Assembly (NCBI GenBank): GCA_002291955.1
Contig: DBBA01000035.1
Span: 1 to 7,574 of the forward strand
Length of the DNA stretch: 7,574 nt
DNA from: Rhodobacteraceae bacterium UBA996
Lineage (GTDB): Bacteria > Pseudomonadota > Alphaproteobacteria > Rhodobacterales > Rhodobacteraceae
Direction of reading: 5' to 3'
The position numbers and the translations under genes are program-made. A model generated the notes under the pieces. It made no database searches. It saw nothing but the letters and a program-made list of their open reading frames with translations, and was not told the DNA's origin. This document shows, in pieces, positions 5,468 to 7,574 of this stretch (position 1 is its first letter; every line of letters starts with the position of its first letter).

Positions 5468-7574
5468 TGTGGACCGTGGGCGCCCTGGGGTTCACTGTGC
5501 CTCTGCTTCTGCTGGCCTTGGCAGCACTTCCGGTGCTGTGGCTGATCCTGCGCGCGGTGCCACCGGCGCCGATCCGGCGGCGGTTCCCCGGTGTCGCGCT
5601 GCTGCTGGGCCTGACGGATGACGAGACCCAGACCGACCGCACGCCGTGGTGGCTGCTGCTGCTGCGGATGCTGGCGGTCGCGGGGCTGATCCTGGCCTTT
5701 GCCGGGCCGGTCCTGAACCCGCAGGATCGGCGCAGCGGGTCGGGGCCGCTACTGGTCGTGCTGGATGGCACCTGGGCCGATGCCCGCGACTGGCCTGCCC
5801 GAATCGCGCGGGTTCAGGCCGCGCTGGAAGAAGCCGCCCGCGACGGGCGCACGGTTGCGGTCACCGTGGTGGGGGGCGAGGCACCCGAGTTCCTGGCCGC
5901 CGACGCCTGGGCCGCGCGGCTGCCGGCGCTGGCCCCGCGCGCCTGGGTGCCCGATGCGGAGGCTGTCACGGCCTGGGCTGCCACGCTGGGGGGCGGTTTC
6001 GAGACGTTCTGGCTGTCCGATGGTCTGGATCACCTCTGGCGGGCAGACCTGCTGGCCGCGTTCGAGGCACAGGGCACCGTCCGCGTGTTCCAGGGCGCGC
6101 GGGGGCCCATCGGCCTGCGCCCGGCCGAGTTCGATGGCGAGATCGTGCGCCTGACCGCGCTGCGGGCCGAGACCGGCGCGGCGCAGGAGGTCGAGATTGC
6201 GGGCCTGGGTCCCGACCCGTCGGGGATCGAGCGCGAGCTGGCCCGCGTGACCGCGCGTTTCGCGGCGGGTGAGGGCACGGCGACGGTTGAACTGTCGCTT
6301 CCCGCCGAGATCCGCAACCGGATGCGCCGGTTCGAGGTGGCGGGCCTGCGGTCGGCGGGCGCGGTCGCCGTCACCGACGACAGCTTGCGGCGGCGCGAGG
6401 TCGCGCTGATCGCGGGCGCGGCCGAGGCCGAGGGGCTGCAGCTTCTGTCGCCCACGCATTACCTGGAACAGGCGCTGGCGCCGACCGCCGACCTGCTGGC
6501 GGGCACCATCGGCGACGTGCTGCCCGCCAACCCCGACGTGATCGTGCTGGCCGATGTGGCGACCGTGACTGATGCCGAGCGGACCGCGCTGGTCGAGTGG
6601 ATCGAGGGCGGCGGGATGCTGTTGCGCTTCGCGGGACCGCGACTCGCGTCCTCTGGCGATCTCGGCGCGACGGTCGAGGATCCACTTCTGCCCGTCCGCC
6701 TGCGCGCCGGTGGCCGCACCGTGGGCGGCGCGATGAGCTGGGGCGAGCCCAAGGCGCTGGCGCCCTTCGCGGCGGAAAGCCCGTTCTTCGGGCTAGAGGT
6801 GCCGCCCGAGGTGACGGTGAACGCGCAGGTGATGGCGCAGCCCGACCCGACCCTGTCCGACCGGGTGATCGCGGCCCTGGCCGATGGCACTCCGCTGGTG
6901 ACCCGCAACCGCATGGGCGAGGGGCAGGTGGTGCTGTTCCATGTGACCGCCAATGCCGAATGGTCCACCCTGCCCCTGTCGGGCCTGTTCGTGGCCATGC
7001 TGGAGCGGCTGGCGGTCAGCACACGCGCCGGGATGCCGTCGGCCGAGGATCTGGCGGGCACCGTCTGGACCGCCGAGGAGATCATGGACGCCTTTGGCCA
7101 GTTGGGCGATGCAGGCACGATCCCCGGCATCGCGGGCGAGGTGATCGCCACCGCGCGCCCCGGCCCGGACATGCCGCCCGGCCTTTATGCCGGAGAGGAC
7201 CGGCGGCTGGCGGTGAACGTGCAGGCGGCGGATGCGGTGCTGGTGCCCGCGGCCTGGCCCGCGCGGATCGCGGTCGAGGGGCTGGCGACCGTGCGGGAGA
7301 CACCGCTGAAGGGCCATGTGCTGGCGGCGGCGCTGCTGTTGCTGATGGCCGATGTGATCGCGTCGCTGTTCGTGGCCGGGCGGCTGGGCAGCCTGCGGCC
7401 GGTGCGGACGGGTGCTTCGGTGCTGGCGCTGGCGCTGGCAACGGGCGCTGCGCCGGACGCGCGCGCCGACGATGCCTTTGCGCTGGAAGCGACGTCGAAC
7501 GTGGTGCTCGCCTATGTGGTGACCGGTGATCCGCGCGTCGATGCGATGTCCGAGGCGGGGCTTCTGGGCCTGTC
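5467..7574 (+). CDS. Membrane-anchored BatA-like/DUF4159 protein, 3' end missing
   Basis: The ATG overlaps the DUF58 stop by one base (TGATG), with GGAG at 5452-5455. The frame stays open for 702 codons to the window edge; homologues are usually over 900 aa. The N-terminus has the BatA double-membrane-anchor pattern: helix 1 at about 5-28, then PPAPIRRRFPGVALLLGL (33-50), then helix 2 at about 61-83. The segment after it, LLVVLDGTWADARDW (95-109), begins a degenerate vWA domain; D100-G-T-W-A lacks the DxSxS metal site. Residues ~309-395 (GLQLLSPTHYL, PDVIVLADV, LVEWIEGGGMLLRFAG) look like a glutamine-amidotransferase-like alpha/beta domain without an obvious catalytic Cys. A third hydrophobic helix lies at about 617-638 and a fourth, Ala/Leu-rich one at about 649-662. 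From ~674 (ALEATSNVVLAYVVTGD, then VDAMSEAGLLGL) the start of the DUF4159 domain is visible. It probably anchors the MoxR/DUF58 complex to the inner membrane, with a large extracytoplasmic part; this is inferred from family and layout. Confidence 0.92.
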   Translation, partial: MWTVGALGFTVPLLLLALAALPVLWLILRAVPPAPIRRRFPGVALLLGLTDDETQTDRTPWWLLLLRMLAVAGLILAFAGPVLNPQDRRSGSGPLLVVLDGTWADARDWPARIARVQAALEEAARDGRTVAVTVVGGEAPEFLAADAWAARLPALAPRAWVPDAEAVTAWAATLGGGFETFWLSDGLDHLWRADLLAAFEAQGTVRVFQGARGPIGLRPAEFDGEIVRLTALRAETGAAQEVEIAGLGPDPSGIERELARVTARFAAGEGTATVELSLPAEIRNRMRRFEVAGLRSAGAVAVTDDSLRRREVALIAGAAEAEGLQLLSPTHYLEQALAPTADLLAGTIGDVLPANPDVIVLADVATVTDAERTALVEWIEGGGMLLRFAGPRLASSGDLGATVEDPLLPVRLRAGGRTVGGAMSWGEPKALAPFAAESPFFGLEVPPEVTVNAQVMAQPDPTLSDRVIAALADGTPLVTRNRMGEGQVVLFHVTANAEWSTLPLSGLFVAMLERLAVSTRAGMPSAEDLAGTVWTAEEIMDAFGQLGDAGTIPGIAGEVIATARPGPDMPPGLYAGEDRRLAVNVQAADAVLVPAAWPARIAVEGLATVRETPLKGHVLAAALLLLMADVIASLFVAGRLGSLRPVRTGASVLALALATGAAPDARADDAFALEATSNVVLAYVVTGDPRVDAMSEAGLLGL

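Noticed and set aside
5646..7529. Several + and - frames of 100-310 codons inside the DUF4159 gene, such as + 6597-7529 and - 6459-7172.
   Set aside because: The continuous frame from 5467 to the window edge contains all recognisable domains and no stop. The others give Arg/Gly/Ala-rich nonsense.

Overview
The window is GC-rich DNA (roughly 70 % G+C by eye, with strong G/C preference at third codon positions). Its gene families and their versions point to an alphaproteobacterium, most likely Rhodobacterales/Rhodobacteraceae. It looks like ordinary chromosome: no insertion sequence, integrase, phage gene, tRNA, rRNA or CRISPR array was seen. Seven protein-coding genes fill most of it. Both end genes are cut by the window edges.

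Left part (1-2012): the 3' two thirds of purD (purine biosynthesis, + strand) converges on a RarD-type EamA permease gene (- strand, TTG start). The 62-bp gap between them holds a perfect 22-bp palindrome made of two abutting TGTGCACA units, followed by smaller inverted repeats. A 162-bp divergent gap then separates rarD from a secreted nuclease gene.

Middle part (2013-3587): a 231-aa secreted SNase-fold nuclease with an extra C-terminal Cys-containing module (+ strand) converges on a DUF1285 gene (- strand). The 235-bp gap between them is unusually rich in potential hairpins. One lies just past the nuclease stop, one just past the DUF1285 stop, and several run back to back between 2836 and 2932. 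The DUF1285 gene is divergent from the next operon, with only 59 bp between start codons.

Right part (3588-7574): a tightly coupled operon of a MoxR-family AAA+ ATPase, a DUF58 protein with a degenerate von Willebrand A (vWA) metal site, and a large membrane-anchored BatA-like/DUF4159 protein that runs off the window. The genes overlap by 4 bp (GTGA) and 1 bp (TGATG), so they are probably translated together and act together. By analogy with other MoxR/vWA pairs, the ATPase may work as a chaperone on an envelope or metal-containing client. The client and exact function are unknown. This operon, with its divergent DUF1285 neighbour, is the least understood and most interesting part of the window.
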